A program made the position numbers and the translations under genes. Shown one piece after another: positions 21,230-31,384 of a DNA stretch of 64,000 nucleotides. The notes under the pieces were generated by a model, which searched no databases, had not been told where the DNA came from, and worked only from the letters and a program-made list of their open reading frames with translations. Source of the DNA: CAVVYA01 sp963752345 (GTDB lineage: Bacteria > Pseudomonadota > Alphaproteobacteria > SMXQ01); assembly GCA_963752345.1 (NCBI GenBank), contig CAVVYA010000006.1, positions 310,001 to 374,000 of the forward strand, given 5' to 3'. Every line of letters starts with the position of its first letter. Position 1 is the first letter of the stretch.

Positions 21230-22782
21230 GTGACGCAGGTTGAATTTGTCGAGTCCGCAGCGTCCAATCCGTTCCGCATGATCGGCGCTCTGCGCCGCGG
21301 CGTGGCGCGGGCCGCCAGCGCGGGGGTCATGGCCCTGCTCGTCGTCAGCTTCGCGCTGCCGGCAGCAACCACCGCGCAAGCGCAAGGACGGGTGAACGCG
21401 CCCGACAGTTTCGCCGATCTGGCGGAAAGGCTGCTGCCGGCGGTCGTCAATATCTCCACCACCCAGGTCAATAAGGAGCGCCAGCAACAGCAGCAGCGCG
21501 GCCGGAAATTCCCCAGTTCCCGCCGGGCTCGCCGTTCGAGGAATTCTTCCGCGACTTCTTCGACCGCAACCGTCCGGAAGCCCAGCCGCGCCGCACCACC
21601 TCGCTCGGTTCCGGCTTCATCGTCGATGGCAGCGGCTACATCGTCACCAACAACCATGTGATCGAGGGCGCCGACGAGGTCACCGTCATCCTGCACGACG
21701 ACACCAACCTCAAGGCGAAGGTCATCGGGCACGACGCCAAGACCGACATCGCGCTGCTCAAGGTCGAGGCGAGCAAGCCGCTGCCGTTCGTCAAGTTCGG
21801 CGATTCCGACAAGTCGCGGGTCGGCGACTGGGTGGTGGCGATCGGCAACCCGTTCGGCCTTGGCGGCACCGTGACCCAGGGCATCATTTCCGCCCGCGCG
21901 CGCGATATCCAGTCCGGGCCTTATGACGACTATCTGCAGACCGACGCCTCGATCAACCGCGGCAACTCCGGCGGTCCCATGTTCAACATGGCAGGTGAGG
22001 TGATCGGCGTGAACACCGCCATCTTCTCGCCGTCCGGCGGCAGCATCGGTATCGGCTTCGCTATTCCGTCGAGCCTCGCGGCACCGGTGGTCGCCCAGCT
22101 GCGCGAGTTCGGCAAGACGCGGCGCGGCTGGCTCGGCGTGCGCATCCAGTCGGTGACCGACGAGATCGCCGAGAGCCTCGGACTGGCGAAGCCGCGTGGC
22201 GCGCTGGTCGCCGGCGTCACCGAGCAAGGGCCCGCCGAGAAGGCCGGCCTCGAAGCGGGCGACGTGATCCTGCGCTTCGACGGCCGCGAGATCGCCGAGA
22301 TGCGCCGCTTGCCGCGCGTCGTCGCCGAGACGCCGATCGACAAGGAAGTCAACGTCCTGGTGTGGCGCAAGGGCAAGGAGCAGACGCTCAAGGCCAAGGT
22401 CGGCGAACTCAAGGAGGACGAGGTGGCTTCCGCCACGGCGAAGCCGGACGACACCAAGCGGGAGCAGGCGCCGCGCGGCGGCGTGTCGATCCTCGGCCTG
22501 ACCTTGTCGGACCTCACCGGCGCGCTGCGCTCGCAGTTCAAGCTGACCAACGAGGCCAAGGGTGTCGTCGTTACCGAAGTGGCGCCGAACAGCCCGGCGA
22601 GCGAGAAGGGTATCCGCCCCGGCGAGATCATCATCGAGGTCGCTCAGGATAGGGTGGATAGTCCAAACGACGTCAAGGCGAAGATCGACAAGGCCCGCGC
22701 CGCCAAGCGCAAGTCGATCCTGCTGCTTGTCGAGCGCCAGAGCGAACAGCGCTTCGTCGTGCTGCCGCTCGACAAGGGCTAG
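21230..22782 (+). CDS. degP: DegP/HtrA-type periplasmic serine protease (Do), one frameshift
   Basis: Envelope quality-control protease of about 515 residues: N-terminal membrane/signal segment (VMALLVVSFALPAATTAQAQ), trypsin-like domain and two PDZ domains. Catalytic residues are His in VTNNHVIEG (codon 21655), Asp in KTDIALLKV (21745) and Ser in GNSGGPMF (21967). GTG 21230 is the likely start. The N-terminal frame is lost near 21507, inside the linker (QFPPGSPFEEFFRDFF lies in the second frame); both parts otherwise match family homologues, so an indel error is likely. A terminator follows three short tandem repeats. Confidence 0.92.
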
Positions 22783-22825
22783 TGGCGGGTCGGAGGTCGC
22801 GGGCTACGCCCACGGATCAGGCCAA

Positions 22826-22905
22826 GAGCCGACCGGCTCAACACACAGAAAAGAGCCGACCGGCTCGACGCACAGAAACGAGCCGATGGCTCGACGCACA
22901 GAAAC
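22826..22905. repeat. three tandem 26-27 bp repeats with palindromic core
   Basis: Copies at 22826-22852, 22853-22879 and 22880-22905, each GAGCCGACCGGCTC (or GAGCCGATGGCTC) followed by RACRCACAGAAA. They lie between the degP stop and the terminator, so they are transcribed in the degP 3' UTR. Confidence 0.85.
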
Positions 22906-22906
22906 G

Positions 22907-22935
22907 AAAACGGCGCCTCTTCAGGCGCCGTTTTT
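22907..22935. terminator. bidirectional terminator between degP and serB
   Basis: AAAA-CGGCGCCT-ctt-AGGCGCCG-TTTTT type hairpin. The A-run on one side and T-run on the other allow it to serve both converging genes. Confidence 0.85.
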
Positions 22936-22963
22936 CTTTGCCGGGTGGGAGGATAGCTGGTCG

Positions 22964-23867
22964 CTACCGCTTGAACTCGCTTTGCCGGTAGCCTTGCAGA
23001 TAGAGCAGCGCCGTGAGGTCGCCATGGTCGATCCGGACGGCGACTTCGGCGGCGACCGCGGGCTTGGCGTGGAAGGCGACGCCGAGGCCGGCCGCTTTCA
23101 GCATCGGCAGGTCGTTGGCGCCGTCGCCGACGGCGATAGTGGCCGACAGCGGTTCGCCGCGCTCCGTGGCCAGCCGCTGCAGGGCGGCGAGCTTCGCATG
23201 TTTGTCCAGAATCGGCTCGCGCACCGTGCCGCTCAGCATGTTTCCGGCGATATCGATTTCGTTGGCCTGATCGAAATCGAAGCCGAGCATCGCGCGCACC
23301 TTGCCGGTGAAAAATCCGAATCCGCCCGAGACCAGCGCCGTGTAGGCGCCACGCGCGCGCATGGTGGCGACCAGCTCGCGCGCGCCGGGCATCAGGGTGA
23401 CGCGCTTCATCGAGTTCGTCGAGTACGCTCGCCGGCAAGCCCTTGAGCAGCGCGACCCGGGCGCGCACGGCGGCGGCGAAATCGAGCTCGCCGTTCATGG
23501 CGCGGCGCGTGATCTCGGCGACCTCGTCGCGCAGGCCGACGAAATCCGCCAGCTCGTCGAGCATCTCATTCTGGATGATGGTCGATTCCATATCGGCGAC
23601 GAGCAGCAGCTTGCGCCGCCCGTTTGCCGGCTGCACCGCGACATCGGCGGCGAAGCGGGCGAGATCCTGACGCAGAGCGGTGGCGATCGGCGCCGCGCTC
23701 GCGGCGTCGGCCTGGAACGGCAGATCGACGGCGCGTCCGGGCGCCAGCCAGTCTGCGGTCTTGGCCTGCGCGCCGAGGCGGCTGAGCGTGGCACGTGCGG
23801 CATCGATGGCGGCAGCGTCGAGATCGCGATTTTCGGGATTGCCGATCAGGGTCAGGACATGTTCCAT
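22964..23867 (-). CDS. serB: phosphoserine phosphatase, one frameshift
   Basis: Last step of serine synthesis; HAD-superfamily phosphatase of about 300 residues. N-terminal ACT-like region from MEHVLTLIGNPENRDLD, then motif I ADMESTIIQNEMLDELADF. After a frame change near 23405 come LMPGARELVATMRARG, motif II VSGGFGFFTG and motif IV VGDGANDLPML. The join (SVLDEL then KRVTLMPGARE) is exactly as in homologues, implying one extra base. Divergent from miaA. Confidence 0.92.
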
Positions 23868-23991
23868 GGGCGCGCATATTGGTTGGCCGGTTTGCGAATA
23901 GCAAGGCTGCGAATCGCATGGCGCTCGCGCATCCGCGCCGTGAATTTCTTGACCGCAGGGCGACGCGCGCGCCGCTGGGAGCGACGAACAG

Positions 23992-24964
23992 GTGACGGGC
24001 GAAACCGCTAAAACTCCTCCACCGGTGCTGGTGATCGGCGGCCCCACGGCGACCGGCAAATCGGCGCTCGCCGTCGCCCTGGCCGAGCGGCTCGACGGCG
24101 AGGTGATCAACGGCGACAGCATGCAGGTCTATCGCGGCTTGCCGATCCTCACCGCGCAGCCCGACGAGGCCACGCGTGCCCGCGCGCCGCATCGGCTCTA
24201 TGGCGTGCTCGATCTTGACGAGCGCTGTTCGGCCGGGCGCTGGCAGGGCATGGCGCTCGCCGCGATCAACGACGCGCGCGCCGCCGGGCGTGTGCCGATC
24301 GTGGTCGGCGGCACCGGCCTGTATCTGCGCGCGCTGATGGGTGGGCTCGCGGACATCCCCGACACGCCGGCGGCGTTGCGCGCCGAGATCGCACAGCAGC
24401 TCGATGAGATGGGCGCTCCGGCATTCCACGCCGCTTTCGCGAAACAGGATCCGGAGATGGCGGCGCGCCTGGCGCCAACCGACCGTCAGCGCCTGATCCG
24501 CGCCGCCGAGGTGCTTGCCGCGACGGGCCGCTCGCTCGCCGACTGGCAGCGCGAGACCAGGCCGGCGCTGGCCGGCGGGGCGCCGCTGACCTTCCGCACC
24601 ATTCTGGTCAATCCGCCGCGCGAGGCGGTTTATGCCGCCTGCGATGGCCGGTTCACGGCCATGGTCGCCCGGGGCGCGCTCGACGAGGCACGCGAGATGG
24701 CGGACCTAGGCTTGACCGACGTCGTTGCCCGGCATGAAGGCCCTCGGCCTGCGCGAACTGATGGCCCATGTGCAGGGTGACTGCGATCTCGACCAGGCGA
24801 TTGGCCGCGCCCAAGGCGCCACGCGGCACTATGCCAAGCGCCAGGTGACATGGTTCTCCCGGCAATTTATTGCGGATTACACCGTGCGTGAGAAATTTTC
24901 GGAAAGCGATATCCATAATATCATTCCGAATGTTATCAGTTTTTTCTTGACCCCGACCGTCTAA
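23992..24964 (+). CDS. miaA: tRNA dimethylallyltransferase, one frameshift
   Basis: Adds dimethylallyl to A37 of tRNAs reading UNN codons. P-loop GGPTATGKSALAVAL near the N-terminus, substrate motif NGDSMQVYRGLPILTAQP, and VVGGTGLYLRALMGG. The C-terminal part (MKALGLRELMAHVQG, QATRHYAKRQ-like GATRHYAKRQVTWF) lies in a second frame beginning near 24727. Together about 320 residues, normal for the family. GTG 23992 start. An internal indel in this widely conserved gene is most easily an assembly error. Confidence 0.92.
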
Positions 24965-25059
24965 GCCCCTAGTTTGTGCCTCCCCCGGCCCGTTTGTGCA
25001 GTGCAACACGGGCGTCTTTCGACGTGCCCCTGGCCGACCAGCTTCGATTGGTGAGCGAG

Positions 25060-26820
25060 ATGAAAAGCGTACAGATGACCGGTTCGGAAATCCTCCTGAA
25101 AACTTTGCAGGATCAGGGCGTCGAGGTCATTTTCGGCTATCCCGGCGGCGCCGTCTTGCCGATCTACGATGCGCTGTTCCAGCAGAGCGCCATCCGCCAC
25201 ATCCTGGTGCGCCAGGAAGGCGGCGCGGTCCATGCCGCGGAAGGCTATGCGCGCTCGACCGGCAAGGTCGGCGTCGTGCTGGTGACCTCAGGCCCCGGCG
25301 CGACCAACGCGGTCACTGGCCTGACCGACGCGCTGATGGACAGCATTCCGATCATTTGCCTGACCGGCCAGGTGCCGACCCACCTGATCGGCAACGACGC
25401 CTTCCAGGAAGCCGACACGACCGGCATCACGCGGCCCTGCACCAAGCACAACTACCTGGTGAAGAAGGTCGACGACCTGGCGCGCGTGGTGCAGGAGGCG
25501 TTCTATGTCGCCTCGACCGGCCGGCCCGGCCCCGTGGTCATCGACCTGCCGAAAGACGTGCTGCAGACCAAGACCGATTACGTGCCGCAGCCGATGACCG
25601 AGCACCGTAGCTACAAGCCGCAGATGCGCGGCGACAACGACAGGATCGCCCGGGCGGTCGAACTGATCGCCAATGCCAAGCGGCCGATTTTCTATACCGG
25701 CGGCGGCGTGATCAATTCCGGCAATGCGGCGAGCAAGCTGCTCACCGAGTTCGTGCGCCTGACCGGCTATCCCATCACCAACACCTTGATGGGGCTCGGT
25801 GCTTATCCGGCGTCCGATCCGCAGTTTATCGGCATGCTCGGCATGCACGGGACCTACGAGGCCAACCTGGCCATGTATCACTGCGACGTGATGATCAACA
25901 TCGGCGCCCGGTTCGACGACCGGGTGACCGGCAAGATCAGCGAGTTCTCACCCGGCTCGAAGAAGATCCACGTCGATATCGATCCCAGCTCGATCAACAA
26001 GAACGTGCTGGTCGATCTGCCCATCGTGGGCGATGTCGCCACCGTGCTGCGCCAGATACTGAAGCACTGGAAGGACGGCCAATACAAGACCGACCGCAAG
26101 GCGCTCGGCCAGTGGTGGAAACAGATCGAGCAATGGCGCGGCCGCGACTGCCTGCGTTACGAGGCGTCCGACACCATCATCAAGCCGCAACACGCCCTGC
26201 AGCGGCTCTATGACCTGACCCGCAAGCGCGACACCTACATCACCACGGAAGTGGGCCAGCATCAGATGTGGGCCGCCCAGTTCCTCAAGTTCGAGCAGCC
26301 GCGCCACTGGATGACGTCGGGCGGTCTCGGCACCATGGGCTATGGCCTGCCGGCCGCCATCGGCGTCCAGGTCGCCCATCCCAAGGCGCTGGTCATCGAC
26401 GTGGCGGGCGAGGCCTCGATCATGATGAACATCCAGGAGCTGTCGACCGCCAAGCAGTACCGCCTGCCGGTCAAGATTTTCATCCTGAACAACCAATACA
26501 TGGGCATGGTGCGCCAGTGGCAGGAGCTGCTGCACGGCGGGCGCTACTCCGAGAGCTACATGGATAGCCTGCCCGATTTCGTGAAGCTGGCGGAATCGTT
26601 CGGCGGCGTCGGCTTGCGGGCGAGCAAGCCCGACGAACTCGACGACGTCATCGAGCAGATGATCGCGAGCGACGGTTTCGTCATTGCCGATATCATGGTC
26701 GACCAGAACGAGAACTGCTTCCCGATGATTCCGTCGGGCGCCGCGCACAACAACATGCTGCTCGGCCCGGCCGACAAGGCCGCCAAGCCGATCTCCGAGG
26801 AGGGCATGGTTCTGGTCTGA
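25060..26820 (+). CDS. ilvB: acetolactate synthase large (catalytic) subunit
   Basis: First common step of branched-chain amino acid synthesis; ThDP/FAD enzyme, 586 residues from ATG 25060 (MKSVQMTGSEILLKTLQDQG). ThDP catalytic Glu region VRQEGGAVHAAEGYAR, FAD region NIGARFDDRVTGK, and ThDP-Mg motif DVAGEASIMMN...NNQYMGMVRQWQ are intact. GTG 25051 is a possible alternative start. Followed by ilvN after 98 bp and ilvC, a complete upper BCAA module. No leader-peptide attenuator was recognised in the 95-bp 5' gap. Confidence 0.95.
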   Translation: MKSVQMTGSEILLKTLQDQGVEVIFGYPGGAVLPIYDALFQQSAIRHILVRQEGGAVHAAEGYARSTGKVGVVLVTSGPGATNAVTGLTDALMDSIPIICLTGQVPTHLIGNDAFQEADTTGITRPCTKHNYLVKKVDDLARVVQEAFYVASTGRPGPVVIDLPKDVLQTKTDYVPQPMTEHRSYKPQMRGDNDRIARAVELIANAKRPIFYTGGGVINSGNAASKLLTEFVRLTGYPITNTLMGLGAYPASDPQFIGMLGMHGTYEANLAMYHCDVMINIGARFDDRVTGKISEFSPGSKKIHVDIDPSSINKNVLVDLPIVGDVATVLRQILKHWKDGQYKTDRKALGQWWKQIEQWRGRDCLRYEASDTIIKPQHALQRLYDLTRKRDTYITTEVGQHQMWAAQFLKFEQPRHWMTSGGLGTMGYGLPAAIGVQVAHPKALVIDVAGEASIMMNIQELSTAKQYRLPVKIFILNNQYMGMVRQWQELLHGGRYSESYMDSLPDFVKLAESFGGVGLRASKPDELDDVIEQMIASDGFVIADIMVDQNENCFPMIPSGAAHNNMLLGPADKAAKPISEEGMVLV

Positions 26821-26918
26821 GCCGGATTGCGCGCCGGCGCGCTCGGTTTCCTTTCGAGTTTTCAACCAGTAGAATGCCCGGCCGGCGCTGCCCGACCGGC
26901 TGAGCAGGAGTGACGTGC

Positions 26919-27432
26919 GTGGCTGAACAAGGAAACATAGAAAAGCACACGATCGCCGTGCTCGTCGCCAACGAAGCCGGCGTGCTGGCGCGCGTCATCG
27001 GGCTGTTCTCCGGCCGGGGCTACAATATCGAGAGCCTGACCGTGGCCGAGGTCGACGCCAAGAAGGCCCTGTCGCGCATCACCATCGTGACCTCCGGCAC
27101 GCCGCAGATCATCGAACAGATCAAGGCCCAGCTCAGCCGGCTGGTGCCGATCCATAAAGTCAGCGACCTGACCGTGGAAGGGCCGAGTATCGGGCGCGAG
27201 TTGGCCCTGGTCAAAGTGGTCGCCAGCGGCGAGAAACGTGTCGAATCCCTGCGGATCGCCCAGGTTTTCCGGGCGGGTGTGGTGGATTTCGACCAACAAA
27301 TCGTTCGTTTTCGAGATTACCGGGTCGACGGAAAAGCTCGACGCCTTCATCAAATTGATGGAGCCGTTAGGCCTTAAGGACATCTCGCGCACCGGCGTCG
27401 TCGCTATTGCCCGGGGCGAGAAGCCCATCTAA
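26919..27432 (+). CDS. ilvN: acetolactate synthase small (regulatory) subunit, one frameshift
   Basis: Regulatory subunit mediating valine feedback. ACT domain starts KHTIAVLVANEAGVLARVIG; FSGRGYNIESLTVAEVD is typical. The first frame runs to RIAQVFRAGVVD near 27290. The C-terminal domain (SFVFEITGSTEKLDAFIKLM, RTGVVAIARG) continues in another frame. Reconstructed length about 171 residues. GTG 26919 has AGGAG 8 nt upstream, so it is preferred to GTG 26910. Also called ilvH. Confidence 0.92.
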
Positions 27433-27514
27433 AACACCAGCCCTCGGCCCGGGCCCGCCGTGCCGGTATGGCGGGGCCCCCACCTCCGGGGATTTAAAGA
27501 CAAGGAATGTGACC

Positions 27515-28534
27515 ATGCGCGTCTTCTACGATCGTGATGCCGATGTGAACCTGATCAAGGGGAAGAAGGTGGCCATCGTCGGCTATGGCAGCCAGGGCCA
27601 TGCCCACGCCATCAACCTCAAGGATTCCGGCGTGAACGAAGTCGTCGTGGCGCTGCGCCCCGGCTCGCCCACCACCAAGAAGGCGGAAGTTGCCGGGCTC
27701 AAGGTGGTCAGCCCGACCGAGGCCGCCAAATGGGCCGACATCGTCATGATCCTGGTGCCCGACGAACTGCAGGCGGCGCTCTATCGCGACGAGCTGCGCG
27801 ACAATATGAAGAAGGGCGCGGCGCTCGCCTTCGCCCATGGCTTCAACATTCATTTCCAGCTCATCGAGCCGCGCAAGGACATGGACGTGTTCATGGTCGC
27901 GCCGAAGGGCCCCGGCCATACGGTGCGCTCCGAATACCTGCGCGGCGGCGGCGTGCCCTGCCTGATCGCCGTCCATCAGGATGCCTCGGGCAACGCCCAT
28001 GACATCGGCCTTTCCTATGCCTCGGCCATCGGCGGCGGCCGCGCCGGCATCATCGAGACCAGCTTCCGCGAAGAGTGCGAAACCGACCTGTTCGGCGAGC
28101 AGACGGTGCTGTGCGGCGGCCTGACCTCGCTGATCCAGGCCGGCTTCGAAACCCTGGTCGAGGCGGGCTATGCCCCCGAGATGGCCTATTTCGAGTGCCT
28201 GCACGAGGTCAAGCTGATCGTCGATCTGATCTACGAAGGCGGCATCGCCAACATGCGCTATTCGATCTCCAACACCGCGGAATACGGCGACTACCGCACC
28301 GGTCCGCGCCTGATCGACGAGAGCGTCAAGCAGCGCATGAAGGAAGTGCTGGCCGACATCCAGTCCGGCCGCTTCGCGCGCGACTGGGTGCTCGAGAACC
28401 AGGCTGGCCAGCCGAGCTTCAAGGCGATGCGCCGGCAGACCGCGCAACATCCGATCGAAGAAGTCGGCGAGAAGCTGCGCGCCATGATGCCGTGGATCGC
28501 CAAGAACCGTCTGGTCGACAAGACGCGCAACTAG
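27515..28534 (+). CDS. ilvC: ketol-acid reductoisomerase (class I)
   Basis: Converts acetolactate to dihydroxyisovalerate with NADPH and Mg2+. 339 residues, intact. Rossmann motif VAIVGYGSQGHAHAINLKDSG, APKGPGHTVRSEY, and the Mg-binding acidic residues in REECETDLFGEQTVLCGG. ATG 27515 (MRVFYDRDADVNLIKGKKV) is the conserved start, with AAGGAA upstream. Terminator follows. Confidence 0.96.
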   Translation: MRVFYDRDADVNLIKGKKVAIVGYGSQGHAHAINLKDSGVNEVVVALRPGSPTTKKAEVAGLKVVSPTEAAKWADIVMILVPDELQAALYRDELRDNMKKGAALAFAHGFNIHFQLIEPRKDMDVFMVAPKGPGHTVRSEYLRGGGVPCLIAVHQDASGNAHDIGLSYASAIGGGRAGIIETSFREECETDLFGEQTVLCGGLTSLIQAGFETLVEAGYAPEMAYFECLHEVKLIVDLIYEGGIANMRYSISNTAEYGDYRTGPRLIDESVKQRMKEVLADIQSGRFARDWVLENQAGQPSFKAMRRQTAQHPIEEVGEKLRAMMPWIAKNRLVDKTRN

Positions 28535-28554
28535 CACGCCGCGACTGCCTTCTC

Positions 28555-28592
28555 AAAGGCGGCGAGTCCCGATCCGGGGCCGCCGCCTTTTC
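28555..28592 (+). terminator. rho-independent terminator of ilvC
   Basis: AAAGGCGGCG ... CGCCGCCTTTT stem with a long, internally paired loop, 20 nt after the ilvC stop. Confidence 0.7.
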
Positions 28593-29349
28593 CGTTCTCT
28601 CGCCGTTCCTGGCCAAGTCTCGACAAATCTGCGCGCGAACAAAAACTTCGTTGCGGAACAGGCAGTCAAAGCCTTAAAAAGGAAATATTAACCATTTTCT
28701 TTAATACTTAAGTCGTTGTCGGTTTTGGCCCTTGATTAGGGCCCAGATTTTCTGCCTGGCGAATGGCTGGGCTGCTGTTTGGGTGCTCCCGGCTGGCCAT
28801 GGTTGAAAAAGAAGATTTCGCAGCGCCGCGCGTGCCGTACAGGGCAGGCCACCAGAAACCGTCTCCAGGACAATCGAGTTCGATCATCCCGCATGGTCCC
28901 GCTCGCCCACTGTCGAGATGCGACCGCCGCCCGCTTAAGCACCGCCGTGCAAGATCCAGATTTGCTCGAGCATTCGGCATCGACAGGACACAGGAACCAG
29001 AACACGAGCGGCGTTTTTCCATTCGAGACTCCGTTGCGCGCCGGTGAACCGTCGCCGGTGGTCGCGTCGAGGCGCGGAGAGACGTTGCCCAGAGTTCGCC
29101 AAGATTTCGGCGTACAGCGGAACGAGCTTGCGTTCGAGCGGGAGAAGCCCTTATCGGCGTTCGCCGCGTGATGGGTGAAGGATGCGTTGGTTACGGGCCC
29201 GCAGTCTGCTCCGGAAGTCCGGACATGCCGCGGGCCTCAGTGAATAGGCAGGCCATCGGGCGATTCGGTTCGGTGGAAGCCATGCAAACGGGGCGGGGGC
29301 CCGGCGGTTGTCGTCGATGAACCGCGTAGCGGACAAATAGAGAGGACCT
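28593..29349. other. long intergenic region upstream of mreB
   Basis: About 750 bp with no ORF showing family homology on either strand. An AT-rich stretch at about 28660-28715 (TTAAAAAGG, ATTAACC, TTTAATACTTAAG) stands out against the GC-rich background and could hold the mre promoter; no consensus box could be assigned. AGAGGACCT just before 29350 is the mreB ribosome-binding site. Confidence 0.5.
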
Positions 29350-30390
29350 ATGTTTTCGAGACTGCTGGGGATTCTTTCGGCCGACATGGCCATCGATCTT
29401 GGAACAGCCAACACCCTGGTCTACGTCAAGGGCCGCGGCATCGTGCTCAATGAGCCGTCCGTGGTCGCCATCGCCACCATCCGGGGCAAGAAGCAGGTGC
29501 TCGCCGTGGGCGACGAGGCGAAGATGATGCTGGGTCGCACGCCCGGCAATATCGAAGCCATCCGGCCGCTGCGCGATGGCGTCATCGCCGACTTCGAGAT
29601 CGCCGAGGAGATGATCAAGCACTTCATCCGCAAGGTGCACAATCGCCGCTCCTTCGCCAGCCCTCAGATCATCGTCTGCGTGCCTTCTGGTTCGACTGCG
29701 GTCGAGCGCCGCGCCATTCAGGAATCCGCCGAAGCCGCCGGTGCCCGCCGGGTGTTCCTCATCGAGGAACCCATGGCCGCCGCGATCGGCGCCGGCCTGC
29801 CGGTGACCGAGCCGACCGGCTCCATGGTCGTCGACATCGGCGGCGGCACCACCGAAGTCGCCGTGCTGTCGCTCGGCGGCATCGTCTATTCGCGCAGCGT
29901 GCGCGTCGGCGGCGACAAGATGGACGAGGCCATCATCGCCTATATCCGGCGTAACCATAATCTGCTGGTCGGCGAAGGTTCCGCCGAGCGCATCAAGAAG
30001 GAAATCGGGTCCGCCTGTCCGCCCGCCGACGGCGAGGGCCGCGTGATGGAGATCAAGGGCCGCGACTTGATGAACGGCGTGCCCAAGGAACTCATTATCA
30101 GCGAACGGCAGATCGCCGAAAGCCTGGCCGAACCGGTCAGTGCCATTGTGGAAGCCGTTAAGGTTGCTTTGGAGCATACCGCCCCGGAATTGGCCGCCGA
30201 CATCGTCGACAAGGGGATCGTGTTAACCGGCGGCGGCGCTCTTCTCGGCAACCTGGATTACGTCCTGCGCCACGCGACCGGCCTGCCGGTCTCGATCGCC
30301 GACGATCCGCTGTCCTGCGTCGTTTTGGGCACAGGCCGCGCCCTCGAAGAGATGAAAACCCTCAAACATGTGTTAACCCAGAGCTATTAA
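29350..30390 (+). CDS. mreB: rod-shape-determining actin homologue MreB
   Basis: 346-residue actin-like ATPase that organises the elongasome. Phosphate-1 motif MAIDLGTANTLVYVKG at residues ~15-30, phosphate-2 VDIGGGTTEVAVLS, adenosine motif LTGGGALLGNLD. First gene of a five-gene shape cluster; mreC follows after 40 bp. Confidence 0.97.
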   Translation: MFSRLLGILSADMAIDLGTANTLVYVKGRGIVLNEPSVVAIATIRGKKQVLAVGDEAKMMLGRTPGNIEAIRPLRDGVIADFEIAEEMIKHFIRKVHNRRSFASPQIIVCVPSGSTAVERRAIQESAEAAGARRVFLIEEPMAAAIGAGLPVTEPTGSMVVDIGGGTTEVAVLSLGGIVYSRSVRVGGDKMDEAIIAYIRRNHNLLVGEGSAERIKKEIGSACPPADGEGRVMEIKGRDLMNGVPKELIISERQIAESLAEPVSAIVEAVKVALEHTAPELAADIVDKGIVLTGGGALLGNLDYVLRHATGLPVSIADDPLSCVVLGTGRALEEMKTLKHVLTQSY

Positions 30391-30430
30391 TATACAATCT
30401 GGGTAGGACCCTGGTTTTGGGGTGGGGCGT

Positions 30431-31384
30431 ATGGCGACCAAGTTGCAGCAGGAAGGGGTGATGGCCAAGCTGACAAGCCTGAAGGGCTTGGTTCAGCGAT
30501 TTACCTTCCTCTCGTTCATCATTGCCGCGTTCGCCTTGATGATGCTCGGCAAAGCGGATTCGGTCCTCGTCGAGCGCAGCCGCGCCGCCATCGCCGATTT
30601 CGCCGCACCCATTCTCGATGCGCTGTCGCGTCCGGCCGCGACGGTGGACGATCTCATCGGACAGATTCAAGAACTCAGCCACTTGCGCGACGAGAATGCC
30701 CGCTTGCGTGAGGAAGTCTCCCGCCTGCGCAGTTGGCACAACGTGGCCACCAACCTCGCCGTGGAAAATCAATCCTTGCGCGAAATGCTCAATTTCGTTC
30801 CCCCGCCGCGCGCCAGCTTCGTCTCGGCGCGCGTCATTGCCGATGGCAGCGGCCCGTTCTCGCGCAGCGCGCTGCTGAATGTCGGCAGCCGCAACGGGGT
30901 TGCCAAAGGGCAGGCCGTGGTCAACGATTCCGGCTTGGTCGGGCGGGTGATCGAGGTCGGCCAGCGTTCGGCCCGCGTGCTGCTGCTGACCGATTTCAAC
31001 TCGCGCGTGCCGGTGGTCTTCGAATCGACGCGCGAGCGCGCCATCGTCGCCGGTGACAATTCGCCGCAAATGCGCCTGGAGCACCTGTCGCCGACCGCCA
31101 CCGTCAAAGTCGGCGACCGAGTGGTCACATCGGGCAATGGCGGCCTGCTGCCAGCCGGGCTGGTGGTCGGCGCGGTTTCCGTCATCAAGGACGGCGTCGT
31201 CCGCATTCAGCCCTTCGTCGATTGGTCGCGCCTCGAATATGTCCGCGTCGTCGATTATCCGCCGCCCGCCATTCCCGAGCAGGACGCGGTCGACGAGGCC
31301 GCCGAACCGACGGCGCCGGCCAAGGCCGCCGCGGCGGCACCGCAAGCCAAGGCACCGGCCGCTGCGCGGGGGACCGCCCGGTGA
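30431..31384 (+). CDS. mreC: rod-shape-determining protein MreC
   Basis: About 317 residues: N-terminal cytoplasmic tail, one membrane helix (FLSFIIAAFALMMLG), a coiled coil (LRDENARLREEVSRLRSW), then the periplasmic beta domain (GLVGRVIEVGQRSARVLLLTD, GDRVVTSGNGGLLPAGL). It scaffolds PBP2/RodA. The Ala/Lys/Pro-rich tail is lineage-typical. The stop overlaps the mreD GTG start by 4 nt. Confidence 0.95.
   Translation: MATKLQQEGVMAKLTSLKGLVQRFTFLSFIIAAFALMMLGKADSVLVERSRAAIADFAAPILDALSRPAATVDDLIGQIQELSHLRDENARLREEVSRLRSWHNVATNLAVENQSLREMLNFVPPPRASFVSARVIADGSGPFSRSALLNVGSRNGVAKGQAVVNDSGLVGRVIEVGQRSARVLLLTDFNSRVPVVFESTRERAIVAGDNSPQMRLEHLSPTATVKVGDRVVTSGNGGLLPAGLVVGAVSVIKDGVVRIQPFVDWSRLEYVRVVDYPPPAIPEQDAVDEAAEPTAPAKAAAAAPQAKAPAAARGTAR

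Noticed and set aside
24965..25059. Attenuator or leader peptide before ilvB
   Set aside because: A weak hairpin is visible but no short ORF rich in Ile/Val/Leu codons and no T-run; not called.
28660..28715. CtrA box (TTAA-N7-TTAAC) upstream of mreB
   Set aside because: TTAA pairs present are spaced 9 or 10 nt apart, not 7; no confident site.
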